A DNA stretch of 64,000 bases from CAVTOA01 sp963736285 (GTDB lineage: Bacteria; Actinomycetota; Actinomycetes; Mycobacteriales; QHCE01). Positions 42,731 to 53,400 of this stretch are shown in pieces; within the stretch, counting starts at the first letter, position 1; each line of letters opens with the position of its first letter. A model generated the notes under the pieces. That model was not told the origin of the DNA. It saw only the letters and a program-made list of their open reading frames with translations, and searched no databases. The stretch covers positions 620,001 through 684,000 of the forward strand of contig CAVTOA010000003.1 in the NCBI GenBank assembly GCA_963736285.1. The letters run 5' to 3'. The translations under genes and the position numbers were made by a program.

Positions 42731-44329
42731 CTATGCCACGGCCGATGCCGCCCGCCCGCGATCGAGCCGAATGACCTCATCCATCTCGTCCAAGCCTTCT
42801 GGACGGTGGGTGATGAGCACCACTGTGCGGTCGCGCGCGGCGGTGAGAACGTCGCGCATGAGGGTCGCTGCGGTCTCGGCGTCAAGATGCGCGGTGGGCT
42901 CGTCGAGCACCAGCACGGGACTGTCGGCGAGCAGTACTCGCGCCAGCGCCACTCGCTGACGCTCTCCGCCGGAGATCAACGCCCCGCCCTCTCCTAGCCA
43001 CGTATTAAGTGGACGTTCGAATTGGACTCGCCTTAGCACGGCGACGATCTCCTCATCTGCCGCGTCGGGCTTGGCGAGTTTTATGTTCTCCCGCAAGGTA
43101 GAGCCAAAAATGTGGGCGTCGGTGGCGACGAGCCCCACCACTCGCCGCACATCGTCTGGCGCTAGGTCGCGAGCAGAGACCCCATTGATGGTGTACTCAC
43201 CGGTGTAGTCCAGGAACAGCATCAGCACCGCGGCCAAGGTTGACTTTCCAGCGCCCGATTCACCGACGATCGCGACCTTGTGCCCCGGCGGCAATACGAG
43301 ATCGATGCCGTGCAACACGTCAGCGCTATCCGGCTGCCACCGAGCACGAATGTTGGTGAGCTGCAGGTCATAAGGCGCCTGCGGTAGCCGTACCGCGTCC
43401 ACGGTTTCTGGCACCGCCGGCGCAACCCGCAGCAGCGATCGGAGCCGACTCGCGCTGCGTTGCACTCTTTGCCAGATGACGCCCACATGCGGCAATGCGC
43501 CAACGACCTCAAACGCCGCTAGCGGCACCAACATCAGCACGGCGAAGATGACCGGATCCAGCTGGTGTGCGGTGACCGCCGGCGCCGCCACCATCGCAAT
43601 ACCCAATACCGAAAAACCTGAAGCCAATGTGGACAGTGCTGTCCCGAGGCCGGTAGCCCAGGCCGTTCGGCGTTCCAATGACGTCAGCGCGGCGTCTGCC
43701 CGCTCCACTCGCGAGAGCCGCTCATCGAGCGCACCGTAGGCGATGAGATCCGGCGTGCCGCGCGTGAGCTCCACCACCTCATCAGCAAGCCGGGCACGGA
43801 CGTCCGCTAATTCGCTCGACGAACGCCGAGCCGCGTAACCGCCCGCGAGAGGGCACCCGACGATCGCCAACACTAAAAAACCGGTCAGAACCAGGCCCGA
43901 TGGGACATGCAGCCACAGCGCCAATCCGGCACTGCCCGCGCCGACCGCCGCTGCGGTCACCATCGGCGCGCGCACCCGCAATAGCCGGTCTTGCACCGCG
44001 TCCACATCGGACACAAGCTGGCTCAACAGCTCGCCCCGCTTTTGCTGCCCGAGCCGAGCGGGCGCAAGAGGTACAAGCGCGTCGTAGACATCGCCTCGAG
44101 CATCAGCGAGCACCCGAAACGCGGCGTCATGAGTCATGAGCCGCTCGGCATAGCGCAACACCGGTCGACCAATGCCGAACGCCCGCACCGCTACCACCGC
44201 AACCATCAGGAACAACACTGGCGGGTGCTGGCTTGCCCGAGCAACCAACCACGCCGCCGTGGCCGTCAGACCAACACCGCAGCCGAGCGACAACGCACCC
44301 AGCAGCACCCCACCCCAGAACCGCTTCAT
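42731..44329 (-). CDS. cydC: Cytochrome bd assembly ABC exporter, CydC subunit
   Basis: 532 aa from ATG 44329, overlapping the cydD stop by 4 nt (ATGA). Membrane domain with six TM helices (GGVLLGALSLGCGVGLTATA, MVAAPAVTAHQLDPVIFAVL), then ATPase: KVAIVGESGAGKSTLAAVLM (Walker A), ALISGGERQRVALARVLLAD (signature) and PVLVLDEPTAHLDAETAATL (Walker B), VVLITHRPEGLD (switch His). With CydD it exports thiols (glutathione or cysteine in E. coli) needed for bd oxidase assembly. A frame upstream extends to 44506 but is inside cydD. Confidence 0.93.
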   Translation of the reverse strand: MKRFWGGVLLGALSLGCGVGLTATAAWLVARASQHPPVLFLMVAVVAVRAFGIGRPVLRYAERLMTHDAAFRVLADARGDVYDALVPLAPARLGQQKRGELLSQLVSDVDAVQDRLLRVRAPMVTAAAVGAGSAGLALWLHVPSGLVLTGFLVLAIVGCPLAGGYAARRSSSELADVRARLADEVVELTRGTPDLIAYGALDERLSRVERADAALTSLERRTAWATGLGTALSTLASGFSVLGIAMVAAPAVTAHQLDPVIFAVLMLVPLAAFEVVGALPHVGVIWQRVQRSASRLRSLLRVAPAVPETVDAVRLPQAPYDLQLTNIRARWQPDSADVLHGIDLVLPPGHKVAIVGESGAGKSTLAAVLMLFLDYTGEYTINGVSARDLAPDDVRRVVGLVATDAHIFGSTLRENIKLAKPDAADEEIVAVLRRVQFERPLNTWLGEGGALISGGERQRVALARVLLADSPVLVLDEPTAHLDAETAATLMRDVLTAARDRTVVLITHRPEGLDEMDEVIRLDRGRAASAVA

Positions 44330-46002
44330 GTCATGGCCACCACTCGGTCCGCGGCTTCGGCGAGCGCGGGTCGGTGCGCCACCACGATCGCGGTGTGGGT
44401 GTGGCCGAGTCGCCGCACCGCATTGACCAACACCGCTTCGGTTTTTGGATCCACATAGGACGTTGGTTCGTCCAAAAGAACCAATGAACCTGGACGAGTG
44501 GTGCAACGCAATAAGGCGCGTGCCAGCGCTACCCGTTGCCGCTGGCCAGCTGAGACTCCGGCGCCGTTCTCCCCCAACCCGCGCTTTGCCAACTCGGCAA
44601 GCTGGACCTGCGCCAACACCTCCAGCACCTGGGAATCACTGGCATCTGGTGCACCGAGCCGGACGTTGTCCGCAACGGTGCCTCGATGCAGCCACGGCCG
44701 TTGGGGCACCCACACCAAGCGGGAGCGCCACATCTCCGCATTCGCATCGGATACTGGCACGCCGCCGAGTTCTACCGTGCCTGACGTCGGCGAGACAAAT
44801 CCCAGCAGCACCGACAACAAAGTGCTCTTGCCGCAGCCAGAGGGCCCGGTGATCGCCAGCACCTCACCGGGTGACACTTCGAGTTCTATAGCGGACATGC
44901 GGCCAGCAACCGAAACGCGGCGGCACGAAACGCCTATCGGGGAAGTAGTCGTCACCAAGCCGGCCGGCGAAACCGGTGCGGGCGCACCCGTCTCTTGACC
45001 ATCCATTGTGGATGCGGGATCGCTTTGCGTAAGGCGCACTGTCTGCCTGCCGCGTGACCCGGCCTCTTCCAGCACCGCGAAAACCTGTTCGGCAGCGGCA
45101 AGACCATTGGCGGCGGCATGAAACTCTGCCCCTACACGACGCAGCGGCCAGTACGCCTCCGGCGCGAGGATCAACACCACCAAGGCCGGGTATAGCGCGA
45201 TCGAGCCATCTACCAACCGCAGCCCTACCGACACCGCCACCAACGCAACCGACACCGTCGCGACCAGTTCTAACGCTGTCGACGACAGAAACGCGAGCCG
45301 TAGGGTGCCCATCGACGCCCGCCGGTGCTCGTCGGTGACTCGACGGATCGTGCTCGACTGCGCCTTCGCGCGCCGGAACGCGACCAATGTCGGCAGCCCC
45401 TCGACCACGTCCAAAAAATGCCCAGCCAAGGTAGTTAATTGGCTCCACTGACGATCAGCCCGACGCTGCGTTGCCAGCCCAATCACGATCGCAAAAACTG
45501 GGATGAGCGGTACCGTGCATGTGATCACCACCGCTGCGGTGAAGTCCTGCGTAACCACCACCGCCACCACCGCGACCGGCACACACGCGGCCAGCACCAA
45601 CGCCGGTAGGTAGCGGGAAAAGTAGTCATCCAGCGCATCGATGCCCCGCGTGGCCAGCAGCGTGAGATCGCCTACCCGCTGCCCCGTCAACCAATCGGGG
45701 CCTAAACCCGTGGCCGCCCCGAGCAGCGCCCGACGCAGTTGTGACTTAACCCCGGCCGCCGCCCGATGCGACGCGACCTCGTTCCCCCAGACAATGGCAA
45801 CCCGAACAGCCACTACCCCGGCGAGCCCAAGCAATGGCCGAACCAACGACTGGCCAGCCATACCGCGGACAATTACCTCTGCGAGCAGAAATGCCTGAGT
45901 TATCATTGTCGCCGCGTTGGCTACCCCAAAGCCGGCCACACACAGCACCTGCCACCGGGCAGAGGTGGCATAGCGCAGTAGTCGCGGGTCGAAGGGCTTC
46001 AC
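44326..46002 (-). CDS. cydD: Cytochrome bd assembly ABC exporter, CydD subunit
   Basis: 558 aa, ATG 46002 (MKPFDPRLLRYATSARWQ). Six TM helices, then ATPase: EVLAITGPSGCGKSTLLSVL (Walker A), AGVSAGQRQRVALARALLRC (signature AGQ instead of SGGQ, a slight change), GSLVLLDEPTSYVDPKTEAV (Walker B) and AIVVAHRPALAEAADRVVAM. Between the domains is a 40-residue linker rich in Ala/Pro/Thr (QETGAPAPVSPAGLV) not usual in E. coli CydD. It is 78 bp after cydB in the same operon. Forms a heterodimer with CydC. Confidence 0.93.
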   Translation of the reverse strand: MKPFDPRLLRYATSARWQVLCVAGFGVANAATMITQAFLLAEVIVRGMAGQSLVRPLLGLAGVVAVRVAIVWGNEVASHRAAAGVKSQLRRALLGAATGLGPDWLTGQRVGDLTLLATRGIDALDDYFSRYLPALVLAACVPVAVVAVVVTQDFTAAVVITCTVPLIPVFAIVIGLATQRRADRQWSQLTTLAGHFLDVVEGLPTLVAFRRAKAQSSTIRRVTDEHRRASMGTLRLAFLSSTALELVATVSVALVAVSVGLRLVDGSIALYPALVVLILAPEAYWPLRRVGAEFHAAANGLAAAEQVFAVLEEAGSRGRQTVRLTQSDPASTMDGQETGAPAPVSPAGLVTTTSPIGVSCRRVSVAGRMSAIELEVSPGEVLAITGPSGCGKSTLLSVLLGFVSPTSGTVELGGVPVSDANAEMWRSRLVWVPQRPWLHRGTVADNVRLGAPDASDSQVLEVLAQVQLAELAKRGLGENGAGVSAGQRQRVALARALLRCTTRPGSLVLLDEPTSYVDPKTEAVLVNAVRRLGHTHTAIVVAHRPALAEAADRVVAMT

Positions 46003-46080
46003 ATCACGACCTCACTGCTCATTCACCTCGGTCATTGCACAACGATTGGGGGTTGGGCGGACAAGAACACAGGCAGAGGC

Positions 46081-47076
46081 CTATCCACGCAGACTCTTGG
46101 TGTCAATGCGGCGCCGGAAAACCCAGTATGTCCAGGCCTGATACAGCAGCACCAACGGGGTAAAGACCACAGCTGACACCGTCAGGACTTTCAACGTGTA
46201 GGGGGTTGCGGCAGCGCTCTGGGTGGTGAGCGACCATGCGTCATTCAGGCTCGAGGGCATCACGTTGGGGAACAGTGCCACGAACAGGCTGACGACGGAG
46301 AGTCCAATCGCGACGAAAGTGCCGAGAAACGCCCAGCCCTCTCGTCGGCGCCAATTCGCGAGCACCGCACCTGCCAACGCTAGAGCAGCCCCGGCGGCGA
46401 TGCTCCCTGAAGCCAGGCCTCCGTAAGCAAGATGTGTCCACAGTAGAAACATGACCACAACAGGCACAGCGAGCACGCTGAACACCGACGCCAGCCGGTT
46501 GGCGCGCACACGCATGTCGCCCTCGGTTTTTAGGGCGATAAATAGCGCTCCATGCAAGACAAACAGCGCGAGGGTGGCTACACCCCCCAGCAGGGCATAC
46601 GGGTTGAGTAAGTCCGTCACACCGCCGACGAACTCCTTGTCCGCATCGATAGGAACGCCCCGCACCATGTTCGCGAAAGCCAGCCCCCACACCAACGCCG
46701 GCACGATTGAGCCAAAGATAACGCACCAGTCCCAGCGCCGTCTCCACTGTGGATTATCGCGCTTGGCGCGGTATTCGAGCGCCACCCCACGCACGATGAG
46801 CGCCAGCACAATCGCGAGAAACAGCAGGTAGAATCCGGAAAACAACGTGGCGTACCACTCCGGAAATGCGGCGAAGGTGGCCCCGGCAGCCACAATCACC
46901 CACACCTCGTTGCCATCCCAGACTGGTCCGATAGTGCCGAGGAGTGCCCGGCGCTCGGTGTTGTCTCGGCCTAGGATCGGCAGCAGGGCACCAACCCCGA
47001 AGTCAAACCCTTCCAGCACGAAATAGCCGACCCAGAAAAACGCGATTAGTCCAAACCAGACAGTGGTGAGTCGCAT
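46081..47076 (-). CDS. cydB: Cytochrome bd ubiquinol/menaquinol oxidase subunit II
   Basis: 331 aa, nine TM helices, with the family start VWFGLIAFFWVGYFVLEGFD FGVG and PVWDGNEVWVIVAAGATFAA. It pairs with CydA to form the bd oxidase, a high-oxygen-affinity terminal oxidase. 10 bp after cydA, sharing its promoter. The length is normal. No haem ligand is expected in this subunit. Confidence 0.95.
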   Translation of the reverse strand: MRLTTVWFGLIAFFWVGYFVLEGFDFGVGALLPILGRDNTERRALLGTIGPVWDGNEVWVIVAAGATFAAFPEWYATLFSGFYLLFLAIVLALIVRGVALEYRAKRDNPQWRRRWDWCVIFGSIVPALVWGLAFANMVRGVPIDADKEFVGGVTDLLNPYALLGGVATLALFVLHGALFIALKTEGDMRVRANRLASVFSVLAVPVVVMFLLWTHLAYGGLASGSIAAGAALALAGAVLANWRRREGWAFLGTFVAIGLSVVSLFVALFPNVMPSSLNDAWSLTTQSAAATPYTLKVLTVSAVVFTPLVLLYQAWTYWVFRRRIDTKSLRG

Positions 47077-47086
47077 TGTGGGCTCC

Positions 47087-48487
47087 CTAGTACGCGAATG
47101 TCGGTGGACGATCGGATTCGCTGTCGCCTCCCGGTTCTGGAGGCTCTTCCGCCGGAGGCAGCTTCTTGGCCGCGCTGATCATCAGCCGCGCTTCCACTAC
47201 TGCCAGCACCCCATAGAGCAGGGTGAACACCATCAATGACGTGAGGACTTCCGCACCAGAAACCCCTGGCGAAACCGCATTACTGGTGCGCATGAGTCCA
47301 AACACGACCCACGGCTGGCGCCCCATCTCGGTGAAGATCCAGCCGAATGAGTTCGCCACCAAAGGCAAAAACGGCAGCAACAGCACCACGAAAAAGAACC
47401 ATCTACTGGCAGGGCTCCGGCCTTTGCGCAGACTCCACAACACCACCAGCGCCAGCAGCGCCGCGAACATGCCCAGGCCGATCATTAGCCGAAACGACCA
47501 GTAGGTAATGGGAATGATCGGCGTGTAATTGGCCGGGCCATACGTGGCGACATAGTGCGACTTCAGGTCGTCGATGCCCCGCACCTGACCCTGGACAGAG
47601 CCAGTGGCCAAAAAGGACAGAAGATGTGGCACCTTGGCCGCCCATATTTCGTGCTGCCCGTCCAGCGAACCGATGGTGAACAACGAAAACGATGCCGGCT
47701 TCTCTGTGTGATAAAGCGCCTCAGCAGCGGCCATCTTCATCGGCTGCTGCTCGGTCATGATCTTGCCTTGAATATCGCCGGTGGCGGCTAGCCCCAGCGC
47801 ACCCACCAAGGTGACCCAGGCGCCGACCTTCGCCGCCATACGGAACGTCGGGATCTCGTTTTTTCGCAGCAAGTGCCATAACGCGACCGCAACGACCAAC
47901 CCGCCGGAGGTCAGAAGGCAGGCTGCGAGGGTGTGCGGTGCGGTGATCAGCGTGGTGGAGTTGGTGAGCACCGCGGGGAAATCGTGAAGCTCCGCCCGAT
48001 GTGTGTGGGCGTTATAGCGGTAGCCGATCGGATGCTGCATCCACGAATTAGCGGCGAGAATGAAATACGCCGATAACACGGTGCCGAGGGCGGCGATCCA
48101 TATACATGCCAGATGGATTTTACGTGGCAGCTTGTCCCAACCGAATATCCACAACCCGAGAAATGTCGATTCCAGAAAGAATGCTAATAGACCTTCGATG
48201 GCCAGCGGTGCGCCGAATACGTCACCGACAAAGCGCGAGTAATCGCTCCAGTTCATTCCAAACTGGAACTCTTGCACGATTCCCGTTACGACACCCATGG
48301 CAAAATTGATGAGAAACAATTTCCCGTAAAACTTGGTGAGCCGCAGGTAGGAAACATCGTTTGTGCGGACCCACATCGTTTGGAATCCAGCGACAATTAC
48401 CGAGAGCCCAATGGTGAGGGGAATGAATAAAAAGTGATAGACGGTGGTGATACCGAATTGCCACCGGGCTAGGTCGAGTGAGTTCAT
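47087..48487 (-). CDS. cydA: Cytochrome bd oxidase subunit I
   Basis: 466 aa from ATG 48487 (AAGGA 7 nt upstream; a frame 10 codons longer exists). Haem ligands: His in TTVYHFLFIPLTIGLSVIVA (b595), and His in the QHPIGYRYNAHTHRAELHDF region; Met and the GRQPWVVFGLMRT motif of the quinol-binding Q-loop C-terminal part. The Q-loop (residues about 250-340) is of the short type as in most Gram-positives. Catalyses quinol oxidation with reduction of O2 to water. First gene of cydABDC; twin palindromes lie upstream. Confidence 0.95.
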   Translation of the reverse strand: MNSLDLARWQFGITTVYHFLFIPLTIGLSVIVAGFQTMWVRTNDVSYLRLTKFYGKLFLINFAMGVVTGIVQEFQFGMNWSDYSRFVGDVFGAPLAIEGLLAFFLESTFLGLWIFGWDKLPRKIHLACIWIAALGTVLSAYFILAANSWMQHPIGYRYNAHTHRAELHDFPAVLTNSTTLITAPHTLAACLLTSGGLVVAVALWHLLRKNEIPTFRMAAKVGAWVTLVGALGLAATGDIQGKIMTEQQPMKMAAAEALYHTEKPASFSLFTIGSLDGQHEIWAAKVPHLLSFLATGSVQGQVRGIDDLKSHYVATYGPANYTPIIPITYWSFRLMIGLGMFAALLALVVLWSLRKGRSPASRWFFFVVLLLPFLPLVANSFGWIFTEMGRQPWVVFGLMRTSNAVSPGVSGAEVLTSLMVFTLLYGVLAVVEARLMISAAKKLPPAEEPPEPGGDSESDRPPTFAY

Positions 48488-48518
48488 GCGAAGTCCTTGA
48501 TCGAGCGCGGAGATCAAA

Positions 48519-48554
48519 CTTCTACGTGACGTAGAAGAGTCTACGACACGTAGA
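48519..48554. promoter_or_regulatory. Twin inverted repeats in the cydA promoter
   Basis: TCTACG-TGA-CGTAGA (48521-48535, extendable to 19 bp CTTCTACGT-G-ACGTAGAAG at 48519-48537) and TCTACG-ACA-CGTAGA (48540-48554). Centre spacing 19 bp, roughly two helical turns, so a dimeric regulator could bind both on the same face. It does not match the Rex (TTGTGN6CACAA) or FNR/CRP half-sites. The protein that binds it is not apparent in this window. Confidence 0.8.
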
Positions 48555-48636
48555 AAACTCGCTCACTCGTAGCCACCGCATCCCTTTTTCGGGTGCCCAT
48601 GACACACCCAACCGGCCGCTCACAGTGACGGTGCTC

Positions 48637-49893
48637 TCACACCTCTAACGCATAAACGAAGTCCGCAAATGACAGACCGGCGCTGTCCTCGTTGTTCTCC
48701 TTACCGTCACCGCCAACCACGACGTACACGGTGTGCCCATCAGCGACCGGCGGTGACGTTGCCGTTCTTCCGACGTCGAACCGAGCGCGCTGTTTTCCGG
48801 TCGCGGCATCGAACACGAACAGACCATTGTCGTAGCTGCCCACGTAGACCTTTCCGTCCAGCACAGCGGGAGGGCCGAATGCGCGCGGCCGCTTCGTGCT
48901 CGAGACCTTGGCCCGCCAGTGCGTGTAGCCGATGCTCGCGTCCACGCACAACACCTCGGCTGCTTCCGGTCCATTCGCGTTGGATCCCGACACATAGAGG
49001 CGCTGCCCAGAGACCGTCACCGGCTGACCACCGGCATCAGCCATGCTGTCGAGCATCGGCCACTTGCTCTCGCCGCTGTGCAGATCTAAGGCGGCATGCG
49101 CACCCACATACACCACATCACCGACGACGGTGATGGAGGAATTCAACGCGCGACCATCGGTCTTGTGCTGCGCCCAGACCACGTCCCGTGTCTCCGCGTT
49201 CAGCGCCTGAGTGGTGCCCCGGTCGTCAACCAAAATGACCAGGCCAGCCGCGAACCCCATGGTGCCGCTGCCGATACCGGCGGGCAGGGGCAACGTCCAC
49301 CGGGCGTGTCCGCTCTGGGCGTCCACCAGATGGATCGTCTTGGACGTGGCGACACACACCGCGCCGGACCCAGCCACCGGTTGATTCAGCTTGCCCGTGG
49401 CTCCCGGGTAGGCCCACCGCTGCTTGCCAGTGCGGGCGTCCACCGCATAAAGGACACCGGGCTTGTCCTCGTCGAGGGAACCGCCCGGGTTGTTATTGAC
49501 GAAGTAGACGACGCCGTCCGCGACCACCGGGGCGAAGTCGCGCGGCTGCGGCCCCGAGATGCCCTCTTCGGTTGGCCCGTTCGTCGACCGCCATAGCTTC
49601 TTACCGCTGCTGGCGCGCAGCGCCGTCACGCACCCGGCCTGGGTGACGTAGAGGGTGTCGCCTTTTAGGGCCGTGCCGAGCGGATAAACGGTGGTGGCGT
49701 CCGTGTGGTCCGCGCCCGGCAGCGCGGTACGCCAGCGAACGTGACCACCCGTTAAATGCGCGGCCGACGGCACGGACGAGTCGCTGCTACTGCTGCTACC
49801 GCCGCATCCCGCCATCGAACCGATGCAGGCCGCACTCGCGAGTCCGATAGCACCCGACAGCAGACCCCGCCGACTAATCCCACCTCTAGACAT
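48637..49893 (-). CDS. PQQ-type beta-propeller lipoprotein, Tat-exported
   Basis: 418 aa from ATG 49893, AGAGGAGAG upstream. Tat signal GGISRRGLLSGAIGLASAAC, lipobox SMAGCGGSS, Ser-rich linker. Eight-bladed propeller repeats with the pattern G..LYAVDARTGKQRWAYPGA: (VTALRASSGKKLWRST, LYAVDARTGKQRWAY, IHLVDAQSGHARWTLP, TQALNAETRDVVWAQH, ALDLHSGESKWPML, LCVDASIGYTHWRAK, LFVFDAATGKQRARFD). No PQQ cofactor ligand is obvious. Could be a surface scaffold, BamB-like. Monocistronic. Confidence 0.85.
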   Translation of the reverse strand: MSRGGISRRGLLSGAIGLASAACIGSMAGCGGSSSSSDSSVPSAAHLTGGHVRWRTALPGADHTDATTVYPLGTALKGDTLYVTQAGCVTALRASSGKKLWRSTNGPTEEGISGPQPRDFAPVVADGVVYFVNNNPGGSLDEDKPGVLYAVDARTGKQRWAYPGATGKLNQPVAGSGAVCVATSKTIHLVDAQSGHARWTLPLPAGIGSGTMGFAAGLVILVDDRGTTQALNAETRDVVWAQHKTDGRALNSSITVVGDVVYVGAHAALDLHSGESKWPMLDSMADAGGQPVTVSGQRLYVSGSNANGPEAAEVLCVDASIGYTHWRAKVSSTKRPRAFGPPAVLDGKVYVGSYDNGLFVFDAATGKQRARFDVGRTATSPPVADGHTVYVVVGGDGKENNEDSAGLSFADFVYALEV

Positions 49894-50161
49894 CGGCTCT
49901 CCTCTTCGTTGCGCACTGAGCGTCCACACTCGCCATACGTCGCGTTGTCGCACCAACCGGAAACGTCAGCAGTCGCAGCCTCGAAGAACGCGCATATACC
50001 ATGCTCAGCCTAGAAAAAACCCTACGCCACTGGCGCGGCTACCCCTTCGAGTGGGCGACATATAGACAACCTGCCTACAGAGCGGCCCCGCGCCTTTTGA
50101 CCGGGAATCACGCAATCGCCACACTGTGGCATGTTGCGAACAACTCAGAGATAGTTGAGAT

Positions 50162-50434
50162 ATGGACGACACCGAGATTGCTGCCGCGCTCGCTGAACTT
50201 CCCGGCTGGACTCGTCAGGGCACAGCTATTCACAAAACCTACGAGCATCCGGACTTCATCAGAGCGATCGAATGGGTCAATCGCGTAGCCGATCTAGCCG
50301 AAGCGGCTAATCATCATCCAGACATAGACATTCGCTGGAACAAGGTCACGCTTACTCTGACTAGCCATTCTGCTGGCGGATTGACGAAGAAGGACCTCAT
50401 ACTCGCCAGTGAAATCGACCAGCTCAGCCGCTAG
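50162..50434 (+). CDS. 4a-hydroxytetrahydrobiopterin dehydratase
   Basis: 90-aa pterin-4a-carbinolamine dehydratase (PCD/DCoH). Signature: HPDFIRAIEWVNRVADLAEA, ANHHPDIDIRWNKVTLTLTS and HSAGGLTKKDLILASEID, including the catalytic His pair HHPD and the second-shell T-S-H. It recycles the pterin cofactor for aromatic hydroxylases or acts as a moonlighting factor. Tail-to-tail with the 1050-aa gene; a strong hairpin terminator lies between. Confidence 0.92.
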   Translation: MDDTEIAAALAELPGWTRQGTAIHKTYEHPDFIRAIEWVNRVADLAEAANHHPDIDIRWNKVTLTLTSHSAGGLTKKDLILASEIDQLSR

Positions 50435-53400
50435 GCATCGTGTGTTTGACCGGTGGTTTTGTGGAGCGGAACTCCACAAAACCACCGGTCAAACCGCGTT
50501 GATGCCCATTACTTCCGCCAACGTCGCCCTCGTGAGGCTGCCCGGCAAACGCTGAGGCAAGCATCCACGCCGTAGCCCGGCCATCGACCTGTTTCGCAGA
50601 CGGCAACGCCGCAACCGCCTGACACAGCCGCAGGTATTCCCTGTTGCTCGGCACTCGCAGTTTCTCGTCGGAATATAGCTGGGCCAGCTGGAAATGCCTG
50701 GGTAAATGCTCGTTGGCGTGAGCCCAGGCCACCTCCGCCGTGGCGATGGCGGCGATGTCGGCCTCGTGCCGGTGCCGCAGTGCGGACGCGATCTTCGCTG
50801 GTAGAGCCTCGGGTTTGATGCGGTCATAGTCGTCGAGCAACTCGCGAATGTAGGCATCGACCGCCACGGAAGCGTCACCTGTTGGCGCAGCGGCAGTGAC
50901 GGCATGGTCCAGGTCAGCGGCGAACCGTTCAGCCAGCACCAAAGAATTCTGCGCAAGTACGGCATCCCATACCTCCGACAAGGAGACCCGCAGTGGTTCT
51001 GCCTGCCATTTTTCTTGCCTCGTTCGGTCGTCGCTTACCCGGGTGATTCGCTGCGTCAACGTCAACAGTTTCTTATCCAGCACGCGCAATTCCTTGATAA
51101 CTTCCTGGATCCATATTGTGAATTCTGTCGAAAGCTCTGGCTGAATTTCTTCAGCTGCTATCTGGGCTGATAGTTCTTCATTCTTTCGCGAGGAACGGTG
51201 AGCCAATTGCCGATCGCATTCCCAATAAATACCAGTCAAAATTGACCCTAAAATCGTGGTTTCGGTGTTAGCCAAGGCATAGGGATGTGAGTCAGCAAAG
51301 AAATATGCCGGCAGCGTAGACAAACCAGAGAATACTGATGCTTTAATACCTCGCAATACATACGGCCACGGGCGCGGTGCGCGGCCCGTCAGCACCTTTT
51401 TGTCTAGCCGCATTTCTTCAAGCCGAGTCGCCGCGGAAGCAGTGGTGACCTTTCGCCGCCTACGTCGACCCACCCGCGCCAACCTCGCCCGAACGTCCGC
51501 TCGACGCAGCTGTGCCGCCATCTGGCGTCGACGCACCGATCCTCGAGCTACCGCTCCGTCGTCCTCGGCGACATCATGCCGAGTTTTGCGGGCGTACACC
51601 CCATGCCAAATGGCTTGCACCAGTGGCGAAATCTGCAATGTGGCCAAGGCCGGACCACGTAAGCCGGCAGAAACTGCCATACCGGCGAAGGCCGCCGCAC
51701 CCTTCGGGCCAATCCGACGGACAAGCCGTTGCTTAGTGGTTTCTTCTACTGGAGCTGCCCGAGTGACTAACTTGGCCAGCTCGAACCGGCTATCCGCATG
51801 TGATTCGTAGTTCAGACCACGCCACGCAGTCGAGATCGTATGCTCGTGTTCTCGCAATGCGGTCAGCAGTTCGTCCGTCGCATGTGGATCGACGCGTGCC
51901 CCATCGCTTGTCGCAAGCAAAACCGCGCGATGCCACTGGTCCGACTGGCGTTCCAGCCGCTCATATATATCGACGGCCTCACCGCGTCGCACTACCTCTT
52001 TGGCCCGCCGACGGATGTCCCCCGGGAGCACCCGGTCGTAGGTCAGCCCATCGGCGACACCCGTGCCAGCCCAGGTCACCGCGCCACGGGCGGCCGACCC
52101 CATCAACCAAGGCCAGTCATTGACTCCATGCGTGAGCTCAGCAACCAGCACTGCGGCCCCGGTGCGAATCGCGGCTTCCGCGAGCCCCGCAGCTCCGTGC
52201 CACCCCGCACGAGACACAACCGAGCGACGTTCCAGCAGGCCACGTGGCGATACCCAATCCGCGTCACGTCTCGCGAAGCCGTTTACTACGCCCGCGTCTT
52301 TGATGCCACCCAGGACCCCAGTCGTCGCCATGCCCGCTACAGCACGGACGTCATAAACAGCAGACGATGACGGCAACGCCGGCAAATAAGCAGCTGTGGT
52401 CATTGTGTCCAGCAGAACCTGGGTCGATGCGCGCCGAACCGGGCCATCGAGCACCGCTGGTGTGTGCCGCCGCCAGCGTCCACCCTGGACTTTCACCACC
52501 CGACGCGCTGCCGGAATCGCGGAGTAGACAGCCGCCCGCCGTTCGTCTACGCCGCTGCCGCCGGCCCGCAAACCCAATTCGTCAATCAAGGTGTGCAGGC
52601 GTTTCCGCAGCTCTCTGTGCGGCTTTCCACGCAGCGATGCCATCGGAAGCAGCTCATGCAGCCGCACCAGCGCGGCCGCATCTCGGTAACCGCTTGCCGT
52701 CAGCGTCAACGTGCCGCTTTCGCGAACATAGCGTCGGTTTTGGTCGGGTGCGTCTGTCGCTTGTGGACTATCGCCGCTGGGGTAGCCCTTATCTTCCGCG
52801 ACCACCTGACCCAGTGCGGCAGACAATGCCAGCAGCGTCTCCCGTCGAGCCGGGAGCACCGTGCCGTCAGGTGTAGTCGTTAATGGCGCCTTCGCTCGAA
52901 TGTTGCCTTGGTGCGTAGCCAGTTCGAGGTTTCCCGCCACTCGATCTAGCCGGGCGACTAGCTCCACTTTCTCCGCATCCGCCGCACCGCCCCGATAGCT
53001 GACGGTCAGCTGGCATAAAGCGGGGCCAATGCGTTGTGCCTCTATCTGACGGACTCGAAGCGTGTGAGCCAACCCGGGCGCGAATCGCTCAACCGTGTCC
53101 ATGACCGCGTGGGCGGTCGGAATGACCGTGGACTGTTGAGCTATCGCGAGCAGACTCGGATCGGGCAGTCGGCCGCTAGCGAATTGCCCAATCCGCCAGG
53201 CACCCTCTACATAGTCCAGCGGCACCCGTACCTCATGCACCATCGGCGCTAATGACGCCGCCGCGTGAGAGACATCGAAAACGCTGCCATCAGGGCGCCG
53301 AACCACCCGGCGAAACCGCAGCTCCACGTGGCGGGACTGTGCGGATTCTGGCTCAAGGCCAGGAGTGGAAGAGCCGCGTTGGCCAGATGGCGGGGCGTTG

